Assembly: GCA_017469265.1 (NCBI GenBank)
Contig: JAFUGS010000060.1
Coordinates: forward strand, 1-64,000
DNA from: Clostridia bacterium
GTDB lineage: Bacteria; Bacillota; Clostridia; Christensenellales; Aristaeellaceae
Direction of reading: 5' to 3'
Length of the DNA stretch: 64,000 nt
Within the stretch, counting starts at the first letter, position 1; every line of letters begins with the position of its first letter. The notes beneath the pieces were generated by a model. That model did no database searches. It worked only from the letters and a program-made list of their open reading frames with translations, and was not told where the DNA came from. The position numbers and the translations under genes were made by a program. This document shows, piece after piece, positions 7,328-16,485 of the stretch.

Positions 7328-8938
7328 TCAGTCTTCCAGCAGTCCGCGGATTTTTTTCGTCAGCTTGCGCATCTCGCCGTTGGCGACCTGGTTCATACCC
7401 CGCGCCTTCTGCAGCAGGGCTTCGGCCGCTTCGATCAGCTGCTGATAATCCTGGTTTTCCGCCGGACGGCGCTTCCCTTCGGAGAGACTGCCGGCCTTTT
7501 TGATCCGCACGGGCGGTGTCAGACGGATCCACTCTCCGGCCGCCAGGTCAAAGCTGGCACCGGAATAAGGCGCTTCCGCGGGGATGGAGAGGGTGGAGGT
7601 GATTTTCGAGGCCAGGGCTTCGCAGTTTTCATCGTCCCCATGGTTGACGAACACCCGGGCGGGCTTCTGCCGCATGCCTTCCAGCCAGCGCAGCAGCCCG
7701 GCCTGATCCGCGTGGCCGGAGACCCCGTTCAGCAGGGTGATTTCCGCTTTGACTTCCATTTCCTCGCCCAGAATTTTCACGTGTTTCGCGCCGTCGTAGA
7801 TGATGCGCCCCAGAGTACCGTTGGCCTGATATCCCACGAAGAGGATCGTATTGGCCGCGTTCCAGATGTTGTGCTTCAGGTGATGCCGGATGCGGCCGCC
7901 CTCGCACATGCCGCCGGAGGCGATGATCACCTTGGAGTCACTGTTTTCATTCAGGGCTTTGGATTCCTCGGCGGAGACCAGGGTTTTCAGGCCGTCAAAC
8001 CAGATGGGGTTTTCCCCCTCCCGCATGATGGCCCGGGCTTCCTCATCCAGGCAGTCCATGCCGCACTGCAGGAAGATGGCGGTGGCTTCGTTGGACAGCG
8101 GACTGTCCACATACACCGGGAAATCGGGATACTCCGGCAGCAGATTCCGCATTTTGATTTCCCGGAAGAAGTACAGCAGCTCCTGGGTGCGCCCCACCGC
8201 GAAGGACGGAATGATCACGGAGCCCTTCCGGTCAAAGGTTCTGCGCAGGGTGTCCGTCAGGAAGGGAATGGGGTCCTCCGTCCGGTCGTGCAGGCGGTTT
8301 CCGTAGGTGGACTCAATCATCACATAATCCGCGGCTTCCAGCGGGCACGGATCCTTGATGATGGGCTGGTCCGTGTTGCCCACGTCCCCGCTGAATGCCA
8401 TGGTAACCTGCCGGCCGCCTTCGGAAAGAAAACATTCGACGGAAGCAGAGCCCAGCAGATGCCCCGCGTCGGTGAAGCGAACGGAGAGCCCCTCATCCAC
8501 GGGAATGACCTGACCGTAGGGACAGGGCCGGAAAAGCCGAAGGGCCTGCTCCGCGTCCGCCGCGGTATAGAGCGGCTCCACGGCCTCCCGGCCGACGCGC
8601 AGGTTCTTTTTTGTCTGGTACTCCGCATCCTTCTCCTGGATGGCGGCGCTGTCCGCCAGCATGATGGCACAGAGGTTGGCCGTCTCCGCCGTGGCGTAGA
8701 TTTTTCCGCGGAAGCCCTGCCGGACCAGCAGGGGGAGCAGGCCGGAGTGATCGATATGCGCGTGGGTCAGCAGGACATACTCGATCTGGGACGGGGCGAC
8801 CGGCATTTCCGCCTTTTCATAGGTCTCGTCCCCCTGGATCATGCCGCAGTCCACCAGCAGAAAACGCCCCGCGTTCCATTCCAGCAGCGTCCGGCTGCCG
8901 GTCACCTCATGATTTGCCCCTAAAAAAGTCAGTTTCAT
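7328..8938 (-). CDS. Metallo-beta-lactamase/beta-CASP RNA-processing nuclease
   Basis: The 536-residue protein belongs to the MBL-fold beta-CASP family (YSH1/CPSF73-like), which includes RNA endo- and exonucleases. Motif 2 THAHIDHSG lies near residue 58, the beta-CASP block VMIESTYGNR near 202, IIPSFAVGRTQELLYF near 238, SGGMCEGGRIRHHL near 342 and the RMMBL block VFVNHGDDENCEAL near 430. A charged C-terminal tail of about 70 residues is predicted helical. The ATG at 8938 has AGGAGG and a promoter (TTGATT, 17 bases, TAAAAT) just upstream, so the longer open frame to 9232 is not used. Substrate unknown. Confidence 0.88.
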   Translation of the reverse strand: MKLTFLGANHEVTGSRTLLEWNAGRFLLVDCGMIQGDETYEKAEMPVAPSQIEYVLLTHAHIDHSGLLPLLVRQGFRGKIYATAETANLCAIMLADSAAIQEKDAEYQTKKNLRVGREAVEPLYTAADAEQALRLFRPCPYGQVIPVDEGLSVRFTDAGHLLGSASVECFLSEGGRQVTMAFSGDVGNTDQPIIKDPCPLEAADYVMIESTYGNRLHDRTEDPIPFLTDTLRRTFDRKGSVIIPSFAVGRTQELLYFFREIKMRNLLPEYPDFPVYVDSPLSNEATAIFLQCGMDCLDEEARAIMREGENPIWFDGLKTLVSAEESKALNENSDSKVIIASGGMCEGGRIRHHLKHNIWNAANTILFVGYQANGTLGRIIYDGAKHVKILGEEMEVKAEITLLNGVSGHADQAGLLRWLEGMRQKPARVFVNHGDDENCEALASKITSTLSIPAEAPYSGASFDLAAGEWIRLTPPVRIKKAGSLSEGKRRPAENQDYQQLIEAAEALLQKARGMNQVANGEMRKLTKKIRGLLED

Positions 8939-8978
8939 CCTGATCCTCCTGTATGACGCTTCCATCTGTTCCGCCCCT

Positions 8979-9007
8979 ATTTTATCGAAAAAGCGAAACC
9001 GAATCAA
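8979..9007 (-). promoter_or_regulatory. Promoter of the beta-CASP nuclease gene
   Basis: On the minus strand TTGATT (9007-9002) and TAAAAT (8984-8979) are 17 bases apart, 40 bases before the start codon. Confidence 0.7.
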
Positions 9008-9077
9008 GAGGATACCCGCGGGCATCACGCGGCGCGCCGCGATGCCAGTGACGCGGTGTAAAGCGTATATCCCCGCA

Positions 9078-9106
9078 TTGACTTTTCCGTGGCTCTTCGA
9101 TACAAT
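9078..9106 (+). promoter_or_regulatory. Promoter of the GPH symporter gene
   Basis: TTGACT (9078-9083) and TACAAT (9101-9106) are spaced by 17 bases and lie 41 bases before the start codon. Confidence 0.75.
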
Positions 9107-9146
9107 AGCTACAGGTTTTCCAAAGAACAGACGAGGAGAAGGACCC

Positions 9147-10505
9147 ATGAAAAAACAGATCACAAACAAGCTGCTGTGGTTTTTTGCTGTGGGACAGTTT
9201 GGCTGGAGCCTGCTGTCCGGCGTGGTTTCCAACTGGATGGTCTATTACTATACCGGCAGCCCGGACGCGCAGAATCCAAACACCGGGATATTCGCCAGCG
9301 GCATTACCCAGAACCCGATTCTGTTCCGGCTGACGCTTTTCGGTCTGGTGCTGGCTGTGGGGCGGATTTTTGACGCCATTACGGATCCGCTGATCGCCGG
9401 ATGGTCGGACCGCAGCAACTATAAGGGCGGCCGGCGGATTCCGTTCATGCGGGCCATCGCGATTCCTTTCGCGCTGGTGACGATTGCCCTGTTCGTGGTG
9501 CCGCAGACCGGGAATGTGGTGCTGAACGACGTGAGCCTCTTCGTGCTGCTGATGGTGTTCTATCTGTTCATGACCATCTTCTGCACGCCGTATAACGCGC
9601 TGATCGCGGAGCTGGGGGACACCCAGGAGCATCGGATCAACGTTTCCACCTATATTTCCTTCACCTTTATCGTAGGTCAGTCCCTGTCCTTCATGCTGCC
9701 GAACCTGGCGGGCATGCTGGAAGGCGCGCTGGGCCAGGCCGGCTCTATCCGGATGGCCGTGGCCATCATGGCGGCCATCGCCTGCGCGGCCATGCTGGTG
9801 CCCTCCTTTTACATTAAGGAGCGGGATTACATTGATTCCAAACCCAGCCAGACCAGGGCTTTCTCCTCCCTGCTGAAGACGTTTAAAAACGGGCAGTTCC
9901 GCCGCTTTGTCTACAGCGATGTCATTTACTTCTTCGCGCTGACCCTCTTCCAGACGGGACTGGCCTTCTACGAGACCAAGCTGATGGAGATTGAGGACAC
10001 CTGGACCTTCGTGCTGACGGCGACGATGACCTTCATCTCCGTGCTGCTGTACCCGGTGGTAAACAAGCTGGCGCCGAAACTGGGGAAAAAGAAGCTGATC
10101 GTGACCGGTTTCTTCGCCTATTCCGTGGTGTTCCTGATTACCTCTCTCTGCGGCAAGGGGCTGCACTGGGGCTTCATCGTCGCGGTCTGCGCCAGCGTCC
10201 CCATGGCGATTCTGGGCATCCTGCCCCAGGCCTGCGTGGCGGACGTGGCGGAGCTGAGCCGGCTGGAAAGCGGGGAGGACCGCAGCGGCATGTTCTTCGC
10301 CGCCCGGACCTTCGCCTTCAAGATGGGCCAGGCGTTGGCCATGGTGGTGTTCACCTCCGTGACCGTTTCCGAAACCACCCAGTCCTACCGGAATACCGCG
10401 ATCATCGCCACCGTGACCTGCGTCATCGGTGCCTGCCTCTTCCTGCTGTACAATGAGAAGATGATCCTGGGCCGGATCAATGAGCTGAAGGGGATTAAGG
10501 AATAA
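9147..10505 (+). CDS. GPH-family (MFS) sugar:cation symporter
   Basis: A 452-residue membrane protein with about twelve hydrophobic segments. The block FDAITDPLIAGWSDRSNYKGGRR (residues about 75-97) with GRRIPFM is diagnostic of glycoside-pentoside-hexuronide symporters such as MelB and XynB-type transporters. The central CTPYNALIAEL and late SGMFFAARTFAFKMGQALA segments fit the family. It may import glycosides cleaved in the cell, possibly by the nearby GH27 enzyme, but the two genes have separate promoters. The ATG follows GAGGAGAAGG. Confidence 0.9.
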   Translation: MKKQITNKLLWFFAVGQFGWSLLSGVVSNWMVYYYTGSPDAQNPNTGIFASGITQNPILFRLTLFGLVLAVGRIFDAITDPLIAGWSDRSNYKGGRRIPFMRAIAIPFALVTIALFVVPQTGNVVLNDVSLFVLLMVFYLFMTIFCTPYNALIAELGDTQEHRINVSTYISFTFIVGQSLSFMLPNLAGMLEGALGQAGSIRMAVAIMAAIACAAMLVPSFYIKERDYIDSKPSQTRAFSSLLKTFKNGQFRRFVYSDVIYFFALTLFQTGLAFYETKLMEIEDTWTFVLTATMTFISVLLYPVVNKLAPKLGKKKLIVTGFFAYSVVFLITSLCGKGLHWGFIVAVCASVPMAILGILPQACVADVAELSRLESGEDRSGMFFAARTFAFKMGQALAMVVFTSVTVSETTQSYRNTAIIATVTCVIGACLFLLYNEKMILGRINELKGIKE

Positions 10506-10613
10506 GAAAAAGCCGCTTCGCGGGGGAGCTTTAATCAGCGTTTTCCTGGAGACAATCGGGATCGGACCGGTTTCCCCTCTCCCGAAGCGGGGCAGCCGCG
10601 TTATCTGAACAGC

Positions 10614-10654
10614 AAAACGGAGCTTTCGGCCAGGGCATGAAAGCTCCGTTTTGT
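10614..10654. terminator. Bidirectional terminator between convergent genes
   Basis: AAAACGGAGCTTTC (10614-10627) pairs perfectly with GAAAGCTCCGTTTT (10639-10652), giving T-rich ends on both strands between the GPH gene and the LysR gene. The interval 10506-10720 otherwise holds a degenerate CCGCTTCG/CGAAGCGG pairing and no gene. Confidence 0.75.
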
Positions 10655-10720
10655 CATCCATCGGATCTGCTGTGAAAAACAGGATAATGGGGAGCGCGCG
10701 TACGGGACGCGCCTTATCCC

Positions 10721-11602
10721 TTACGTCCATTCGCGGGCTTCATCCAAAAAGCACCGGACCATATTCCCGGGCTTGTTTTTCGCGCTGGACAGGAGGGAGA
10801 TGGTGGTCGTGACGGTGGGGGTGATGTCAATGAGCCGCAGGTTCGGTTCGTGGATGAGGGAATCCGCGGCCTTGTGCATGAGCAGCGCGAGGCCCAGCCC
10901 CTGGCATACCAGGTCGATCAGGTTTTCGCCCCTGCGGCTGGTGAAGACGATTCGGGGCTCAAAACCGGAGGCGACGCACATCTGTGTGCAGAGTTTGTAC
11001 ATGAACGCGTCTTTTCCAAGCAGCAGGAGGGATTCGGATTTGAGCTGATCAGGCGTCACGGATGGAAGCGCGGCGAAGGGATGGGTATTGGGGACAACGA
11101 CGCAGAGGTGATCATGGGCGAAAGGAAGGCATTCAAATTCGCTTCCCCATTCGCCGGTGTCGCGGACGAAAGCGAGATCACATTCCCCGTTTCTGAGCAT
11201 GGGGATCAGGGTCAGCGAATCCGCTTCCTTGATATTGATGTAAATATCCCCATGACGCGTCTGAAAAGCGGCCAGCAGGTCCGTAATGTGATAGGGCTTC
11301 ATCATGGGGATGGAGCCGACGGTCAGGGTCGCTTTTTCCGTCAGCCGCGCTTTTTCAAGCGCAGCGTTCCATTCCTGGCAGGTTTCGGACAATTGCCTGG
11401 CATAGGGCAGAAACAGCAGCCCGTAGTGGGTGAGGGTGACTTTGCGAGTCGTCCGGCTGAACAGCGGCGCACCAATTTCAGCTTCCAGGGCCTTGATATG
11501 GCGGGACAGGGAAGAGGTCGTGATATACAGCTGGGAAGCGGTTTCAAAATAGCTCATTGTCTCCGCGAGGGATACAAATTCCCGAACGTAATTCAGATCC
11601 AT
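10721..11602 (-). CDS. LysR-family transcriptional regulator
   Basis: The 293-residue product has an N-terminal LysR helix-turn-helix (MDLNYVREFVSLAETMSYFE, then TTSSLSRHIKALE and LFSRTTRKVTLT) and a C-terminal periplasmic-binding-like effector domain from about residue 90. It is divergently placed against the amidohydrolase-MATE operon, the usual arrangement for a LysR protein that activates its neighbour. The ATG at 11602 has a GGGAGG site; the ATG 18 bases upstream does not. Its inducer cannot be inferred. Confidence 0.92.
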   Translation of the reverse strand: MDLNYVREFVSLAETMSYFETASQLYITTSSLSRHIKALEAEIGAPLFSRTTRKVTLTHYGLLFLPYARQLSETCQEWNAALEKARLTEKATLTVGSIPMMKPYHITDLLAAFQTRHGDIYINIKEADSLTLIPMLRNGECDLAFVRDTGEWGSEFECLPFAHDHLCVVVPNTHPFAALPSVTPDQLKSESLLLLGKDAFMYKLCTQMCVASGFEPRIVFTSRRGENLIDLVCQGLGLALLMHKAADSLIHEPNLRLIDITPTVTTTISLLSSAKNKPGNMVRCFLDEAREWT

Positions 11603-11645
11603 ACTGAAAATGCCTCCCGTCATGATTGTCCCGAGAACTGCAACA

Positions 11646-11675
11646 ATTTTATCGGAATAAGGTCTCTGATGTCAA
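11646..11675 (-). promoter_or_regulatory. Promoter of the LysR gene
   Basis: On the minus strand TTGACA (11675-11670) and TAAAAT (11651-11646) are 18 bases apart. The divergent region 11603-11922 (320 bases) holds no gene; I could not pick a clear rightward promoter or a T-N11-A LysR box with confidence. Confidence 0.65.
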
Positions 11676-11922
11676 GGCTTGCCGTGCCTCCACGAAAGCT
11701 GGAGGAAATGTGGATTGGTGATTATCCCGGTTTCCGCAACAATAATGACGAAAAACGGTTTGCTCTACGCGGACTGTTTTTTTATCATTCATCTTGGGAC
11801 CGATCTCCCCATCAACCAATGGCGGATAAGGGGGAAGGGACCGCGATGGAGCATCGAGAAAGGGATGCCTTTTCCTGTGACATTTGAAGCAGTCATGACG
11901 GATCGAGAGGAGGAAGAACATC

Positions 11923-12966
11923 ATGTCCAAGGTAATTGACAGCAATCTGTACTGGTTTCCGGAGCAGCTTTTTACAGACGAGGCCCTGGCCGGGCGGTTC
12001 CTGGAGGAGATCCCCAGGGAGTACGGCATCAGGGGCACGCTTCAGACGAACCCGGAGACGGGGCTTCGGCAGTATGTCATTGAGAAGCCCGTGGGCAGCG
12101 AGAACCTGAACTATGTCCAGGGTGACTATGTGCTGGAGAAGCAGCTGGCCGATATGGACAGGGCAGGGGTCGATCGGGCCGTGCTGAAGCTCTCCTGTCA
12201 GCAGGAGTGGATGAGCCTGGAGATGTGCCGTCTGTTCAATGACGGCATGGCGGAGCATGTGAAGCAGTCCGGCGGCCGCATGGCCGCGCTGGGGGTGGTG
12301 CCGCCAAAGGGGACGCCCGCTGTGTTCCGGGAGATCGACCGCTGCCTGGACGAGCTGAAATTCGGCGGACTGCAGCTTTCCGCCCACTACGGGAACCTGT
12401 ATCTGGACGATGAGGCCTTCGCGCCGTTCTTCGCTTATCTGAATGAGCGCGGGGTGACCTGCTACGTGCATCATGTGCCGGTTCCGGTGCAGTACGACAG
12501 CCTGACCGCCTACACCAACCTGCGCCGCAGCTACGGCCGCTGCGTGGATCAGGCTACGGCCATCGGCCGCGAACTGTTCAGCGGCTTTTTCACAAAATAT
12601 CCCCATGTGAAGCTGGTGCATTCCATGCTGGGGGGCGGCTTCTTTGCCTATGCCAGTCTGTGGTTTCCGAAAAAGCCCAGGGTGCAGGAATCGGTATCCC
12701 GATTCAAGGATGACAACGAACAGATCGTGGAGCAGCTGAAGAACAATGTATACTTTGAGATGAGCCACGCGCAGCCCTGGGGGAAAGATCAGCTGGAGTG
12801 CGCGGTGAAGAGCCTTGGCGCGGATCACATTCTGTTCGGCACTTCCTATCCCGTTCGCCCGGTCTGGCTGCTGGAGGGGGCGGATTTTGTGCGGAGCCTG
12901 GACATCCGTGACGAAGAGAAGGAACTGATCCTGCATGGCAACGCCGAGCGGCTGTATCACCTGTAA
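11923..12966 (+). CDS. Amidohydrolase-2 family metal-dependent hydrolase/decarboxylase-like protein
   Basis: The 347-residue protein resembles amidohydrolase-related (ACMSD/gamma-resorcylate decarboxylase-like) TIM barrels: a long middle with VDRAVLKLS, GRMAALGVVPPKG, KFGGLQLSAHYGNLYLDDEA, CYVHHVP, KYPHVKLVHSMLGG and a late DHILFGTSYP. The metal motif HxH normally found near the N-terminus reads IDSNLYWF here, so this first ligand pair is missing or replaced, and activity is uncertain. The ATG follows GAGGAGG. It is 22 bases upstream of a MATE exporter and divergent from a LysR regulator, suggesting a small detoxification or aromatic-metabolite unit; that role is inference. Confidence 0.75.
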   Translation: MSKVIDSNLYWFPEQLFTDEALAGRFLEEIPREYGIRGTLQTNPETGLRQYVIEKPVGSENLNYVQGDYVLEKQLADMDRAGVDRAVLKLSCQQEWMSLEMCRLFNDGMAEHVKQSGGRMAALGVVPPKGTPAVFREIDRCLDELKFGGLQLSAHYGNLYLDDEAFAPFFAYLNERGVTCYVHHVPVPVQYDSLTAYTNLRRSYGRCVDQATAIGRELFSGFFTKYPHVKLVHSMLGGGFFAYASLWFPKKPRVQESVSRFKDDNEQIVEQLKNNVYFEMSHAQPWGKDQLECAVKSLGADHILFGTSYPVRPVWLLEGADFVRSLDIRDEEKELILHGNAERLYHL

Positions 12967-12988
12967 AAATGGAGAAAGGAAGAAGACC

Positions 12989-14407
12989 ATGTCTGAAACC
13001 CATGCCAACGACTTTCTTGTGAAGGAGAAGCCGGGCCGGCTGATGCGCAGGTACGCCATCCCCTGTATCATTTCCCTGGTGGTGGCGGCGCTGTACAACA
13101 TTGTTGATCAAATCTACATCGCCAACGCGGATTACCTCGGTTCCTTTGGCAACGCCGCCAACACCACCGTGTTCCCCATGACGGTGCTGGCCCTGGCCAT
13201 TGCCGTGATGATCGGCGACGGCGCGTGCGCGTTTGTAAGCATCCTGCTGGGATGCCGCAACGAGCATGACGCCCACAGAACCATCGGCAACGCCGTGGTG
13301 CTTACCGTTGGTTCCAGCGTGATCGTGACGCTGGTATACCTGCTGCTGGCGGAGCCCATTCTGACGCTGTTCGGCGGCCGCGTGAACGATGAAACATTCG
13401 CCCTGGCGAAGGAGTACTTTTTCTGGATCACCCTGGGCATGCCCTTCTACATGTTCGGCCAGGCCATGAATCCCATCATCCGGTCCGATGGAAGCCCCCG
13501 CTTTGCCATGATTTCTACGGTAGCCGGCGCGGTGCTGAACATTTTTCTGGACTGGCTGTTTATCTATCCCCTGCACATGGGCATGACCGGCGCGGCCGTC
13601 GCGACGGTGCTCGGGCAGGTGCTCACCGCCGTGCTGGCGGTTTGGTACCTGTGCCACATGAAGGCTGTGAAGCTGGAAAAGAAGAGCTTTGGCATGTTCC
13701 CGGAGCTGATGAAGCGGTACCTTCCCCTGGGCGTCACCAGCTTCCTCTCCCAGGCTTCCCTCGTGGCCTCCATGGCGGCGGTGCAGAATTCCTGCGCCAA
13801 GTGGGGGGCGCTGGACCCGGTTTTCGGGCAGCCTTCCTATACGCAGATTTCCCTGGCGGTGCTCGGCATTGTGATGAAATTCTTCCAGATTGCCATCTCC
13901 ATCTCTGTGGGCCTGTCCGCGGGCTGCATTCCGGTGGTGGGCTATAACATTGGCGCGCAGCGCAGGGATCGGGTGAAGACGCTGTTCTCCTATCTGCTGG
14001 CCGCTGAGGCCATCGTGGGCTTTGTGGCGCTGTTCATCGTGGAGGTATTCCCGAAGGGGCTGATCGGGATTTTCGGCGCGGCCAACGAGAGTGAGTACTA
14101 CACCAATTTTGCCGTCCGCTGCTTCCGCGTCTACCTGTGCATGATGCCGCTGGCCATGGTGAACAAGGGTACCTTCATCTTTCTGCAGGCGCTGGGAAAG
14201 GCCAGGGAATCCATGATTCTGTCCCTGGTGCGGGAGATCGTCTTTGGGGTGTTCCTGCCCATCCTGCTGCCGCTGGCGTTTGCCCTGAACGGCGTGCTGT
14301 ACTCCTTCCCAGTGGCGGACGTGCTGACCTTTATCCTCTCGCTGATCGTCATTCTCGGGACTTTCAGGGAACTGAGCGGAAAAAGGGAAGCAGCTGGTCC
14401 GATGTGA
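12989..14407 (+). CDS. MATE-family multidrug efflux transporter
   Basis: A 472-residue membrane protein with about twelve segments. RRYAIPCIISLVVAALYNIV with DQIYIAN at the N-terminus and GQAMNPIIRSDGSPRFAM near residue 150 are typical of DinF/NorM-type MATE proteins, which expel cationic compounds using Na+ or H+. Start ATG 12989 follows AGAAAGGAAG. It shares an operon with the amidohydrolase. Confidence 0.93.
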   Translation: MSETHANDFLVKEKPGRLMRRYAIPCIISLVVAALYNIVDQIYIANADYLGSFGNAANTTVFPMTVLALAIAVMIGDGACAFVSILLGCRNEHDAHRTIGNAVVLTVGSSVIVTLVYLLLAEPILTLFGGRVNDETFALAKEYFFWITLGMPFYMFGQAMNPIIRSDGSPRFAMISTVAGAVLNIFLDWLFIYPLHMGMTGAAVATVLGQVLTAVLAVWYLCHMKAVKLEKKSFGMFPELMKRYLPLGVTSFLSQASLVASMAAVQNSCAKWGALDPVFGQPSYTQISLAVLGIVMKFFQIAISISVGLSAGCIPVVGYNIGAQRRDRVKTLFSYLLAAEAIVGFVALFIVEVFPKGLIGIFGAANESEYYTNFAVRCFRVYLCMMPLAMVNKGTFIFLQALGKARESMILSLVREIVFGVFLPILLPLAFALNGVLYSFPVADVLTFILSLIVILGTFRELSGKREAAGPM

Positions 14408-14418
14408 ACAAAAAGACA

Positions 14419-14453
14419 AGAAGCCTCCGACCGGCCTGGTCGGAGGCTTCTGT
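14419..14453 (+). terminator. Hairpin terminator after the MATE gene
   Basis: AGAAGCCTCCGACC (14419-14432) pairs perfectly with GGTCGGAGGCTTCT (14438-14451). The following T-run is weak. Confidence 0.6.
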
Positions 14454-14492
14454 TAGGAGAACGCTGAAAAACAGACACTTTGTTGTGAATCA

Positions 14493-14525
14493 GAAAACGC
14501 CCCGGTTCCAGGCGGAACCGGGGCG
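14493..14525 (-). terminator. Terminator of the DUF3048 gene
   Basis: CGCCCCGGTTCC (14498-14509) pairs with GGAACCGGGGCG (14514-14525); on the minus strand the stem is followed by TTTTC. Confidence 0.7.
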
Positions 14526-14542
14526 TAATGACGGGACAGGGT

Positions 14543-15625
14543 TTATTCGTAGGAGACCACCGTATACTGATCCCCGATGACCATGAAGGTCTTTCCGCGC
14601 TGCAGGGCGATTTCGTTGCCCTCCTCATCCAGCAGCACCAGTCGGGCCAGGCGGCCGCGGCGGTACCAGGCGCCGGAAATATGCTTTCCGTTCATGAAGA
14701 TTTCCGCCTGGCCGAAGTAACGCAGGTGATCCTCATAGTAGGGATAATATCCAATCCAGTTCAGCTTGCTGCGCAGGACAATCACGTTGGCGAAGGGGAT
14801 CGCTTCCCCGGTGTTCCGGTCGGAGTAAATACCGGTGCTGGAATCCCGGAGGTATCCGGTGCCTTCCGTGTATGCGAAGGAGCAGGCGCTGGGAATGCTT
14901 TCCTCGGTGGTTTCCTCACAGCCGAAGAAATGCATCTGGATGTTCGCCGCGTCATCGCCGCGGGTTTCCGGCTCGTCCGCGAAGCGGAAGAAGCGCTTTT
15001 CGAACTTCACATTGCGTTTGACCAGGTTCTGATGGATTTCATTGATGTGGGCGCTCATGTTCTGGGGCGCTTCCAGGAAATCTACCCGTTCCCGGTAACG
15101 GTTTCCCATCAGGTCGAAATAACGGATGGGCTTGTTGAAGTCCCACTCGTCCAGCCAGGCGCTGACCATAATGTCATACTCCGTGTTGGGCGGATAGCCC
15201 ACGAAGGCGACGGCCGACTTGAACATGGCGGCCACGGGCAGCATGGTCATCCGCGCGGAACGGGCGCCGCCCGCCTGCTCGGGATACTGGTTGCCATACA
15301 CGGCCAGCATCCGGGTGTCCCCGTCCCGGCGCAGGGGAACCTGCACAATCCAGTCCGCCTCGGCCACACCCCAGTGAGGAAAGACCTCCGGCGAATCATC
15401 CAGCACCAGGACGATGGGCGTGTAGGGTTCATCTCCCATGGGCAGACCGGTCAGCGGATCCACGCCTTCCTCCTCAGGGTTGCTTTTGGCCAGCCCCTGG
15501 ATGACTTCGTCACTGAGGGTCAGCTCCATGTTGGGTTCGATCACCGTCGGATCCGCCGCGGCGGAGGACCAGCACCCAAGCAGCCCCAGCGCCAGCGCAA
15601 GCAACAAGGAAATGGTTCTTCTCAT
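14543..15625 (-). CDS. DUF3048 (YerB-like) lipoprotein
   Basis: The 360-residue protein starts with a signal peptide ending LALGLLGC at about residue 18, a plausible lipobox. It then shows DPLTGLPM, YTPIVLVLDDSPEVFPHWG, ADWIVQVPLRRDGDTRMLAV and GGARSARMTMLP, the signature order of DUF3048/YerB proteins, whose role is unknown. The C-terminal half (FANVIVLRSKLNWIG, HISGAWYRRGR) fits the family's second domain. The TGN-type -10 box TATGAT at complement 15726-15721 lies about 95 bases upstream. It is transcribed alone. Confidence 0.85.
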   Translation of the reverse strand: MRRTISLLLALALGLLGCWSSAAADPTVIEPNMELTLSDEVIQGLAKSNPEEEGVDPLTGLPMGDEPYTPIVLVLDDSPEVFPHWGVAEADWIVQVPLRRDGDTRMLAVYGNQYPEQAGGARSARMTMLPVAAMFKSAVAFVGYPPNTEYDIMVSAWLDEWDFNKPIRYFDLMGNRYRERVDFLEAPQNMSAHINEIHQNLVKRNVKFEKRFFRFADEPETRGDDAANIQMHFFGCEETTEESIPSACSFAYTEGTGYLRDSSTGIYSDRNTGEAIPFANVIVLRSKLNWIGYYPYYEDHLRYFGQAEIFMNGKHISGAWYRRGRLARLVLLDEEGNEIALQRGKTFMVIGDQYTVVSYE

Positions 15626-15720
15626 TTTTCATCCCCGCTTTCTACGTCCCGGTTCCGCTTTCGCAGCGCTCCGCATCGGCAAGAACGCTGAAAAAGCCTT
15701 CTCATTCTTCATTCCAGGAT

Positions 15721-15902
15721 ATCATAACATATTTTTAAAGAGAATGGAATAGAAAATCCTCCACGCTTTGTAAAGAAATTAATGAAACTGTAACTTTTTT
15801 GCGGGAAGCCATGGAGCTGGCGTTCTGTGAAGGGATGGGGAACGCCAGGGATCGCTGTCGGCTAAAACACCGCTTGAAAAAGGGCGGGGAAGGGAGTACA
15901 AT
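15721..15902. promoter_or_regulatory. Divergent promoter region between DUF3048 and the small secreted protein
   Basis: The 326 bases between the two starts (15626-15951) hold no gene. Rightward, TTGAAA (15874-15879) and TACAAT (15897-15902) are 17 bases apart, 50 bases before the ATG at 15952. Leftward, an extended -10 TGTTATGAT lies at complement 15729-15721 with no good -35 box. Confidence 0.6.
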
Positions 15903-15951
15903 AACTCGGTGGAAGAGATTCCGCAAAATGAAATCAAGGAGCGTGAGTCGC

Positions 15952-16374
15952 ATGAATTTTCTGGCGTGGCTGCTGAGCCTGATTTTTGCCTTTTCCCTTG
16001 GGGCGGAAAGCGCAAAGACCCCTGCGGAGACGGATGACGCGCTGCGGAACCGGGTGCAGGAACATATTGACGTGATTGTGGACGAGAGCGCCGCCATCGT
16101 GGACGAGGTGACGACGGAGATTCGGAAGGATGAGCGCGTGCAGGACGCCGAGCAGTTTGTGCAGGACGTTCAGGATGTGGCGGACGAAACCCTGAAGGAT
16201 CTGAACCAGGTGGTGGAGGACACGAAGACCCGGGTGGAGGAAAAATTCGGCAAGCCCGCGGACACCTCCGAACCCCAGACGGAAGACGCGGCGGAGACGG
16301 AGTGCCCCCCGAAGACCGAGCCGGAAGAGACTGACCCCGCGCAGCCGGGCCCTGAAGATTCCGTGAACGGCTGA
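15952..16374 (+). CDS. Small secreted acidic, helical protein
   Basis: The 140-residue product begins MNFLAWLLSLIFAFSLGAES, an export signal or membrane anchor. Residues about 30-100 form a highly charged amphipathic helix with repeating VQDVQDVADE/VDEVTTEIRKDE patterns. A Pro/Glu/Thr-rich tail (ETECPPKTEPEETDPAQPGP) follows. AAGGAG precedes the chosen ATG; longer upstream frames lack a site and overlap the promoter. I do not recognise a family. It lies 111 bases before the ABC exporter and may be co-transcribed. Confidence 0.7.
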   Translation: MNFLAWLLSLIFAFSLGAESAKTPAETDDALRNRVQEHIDVIVDESAAIVDEVTTEIRKDERVQDAEQFVQDVQDVADETLKDLNQVVEDTKTRVEEKFGKPADTSEPQTEDAAETECPPKTEPEETDPAQPGPEDSVNG

Positions 16375-16485
16375 CAGAGATATGTTTTCGGGCGCCTCGG
16401 GGACGGGGCGCCATTCTTGTCCGCGCGCTTTTTTGGCATCGCGGGCGGCCGGACCGCGTGAAAAAAAGAATTTCAGGGAGAAAAG

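Noticed and set aside
8939..9232. N-terminal extension of the beta-CASP nuclease
   Set aside because: The promoter and ribosome site lie inside this stretch, and the domain starts at MKLTFLG.
12704..14419. A 571-codon leftward open frame opposite the MATE gene
   Set aside because: It is a shadow of a clear membrane transporter; the product is charged and repetitive with no domain.
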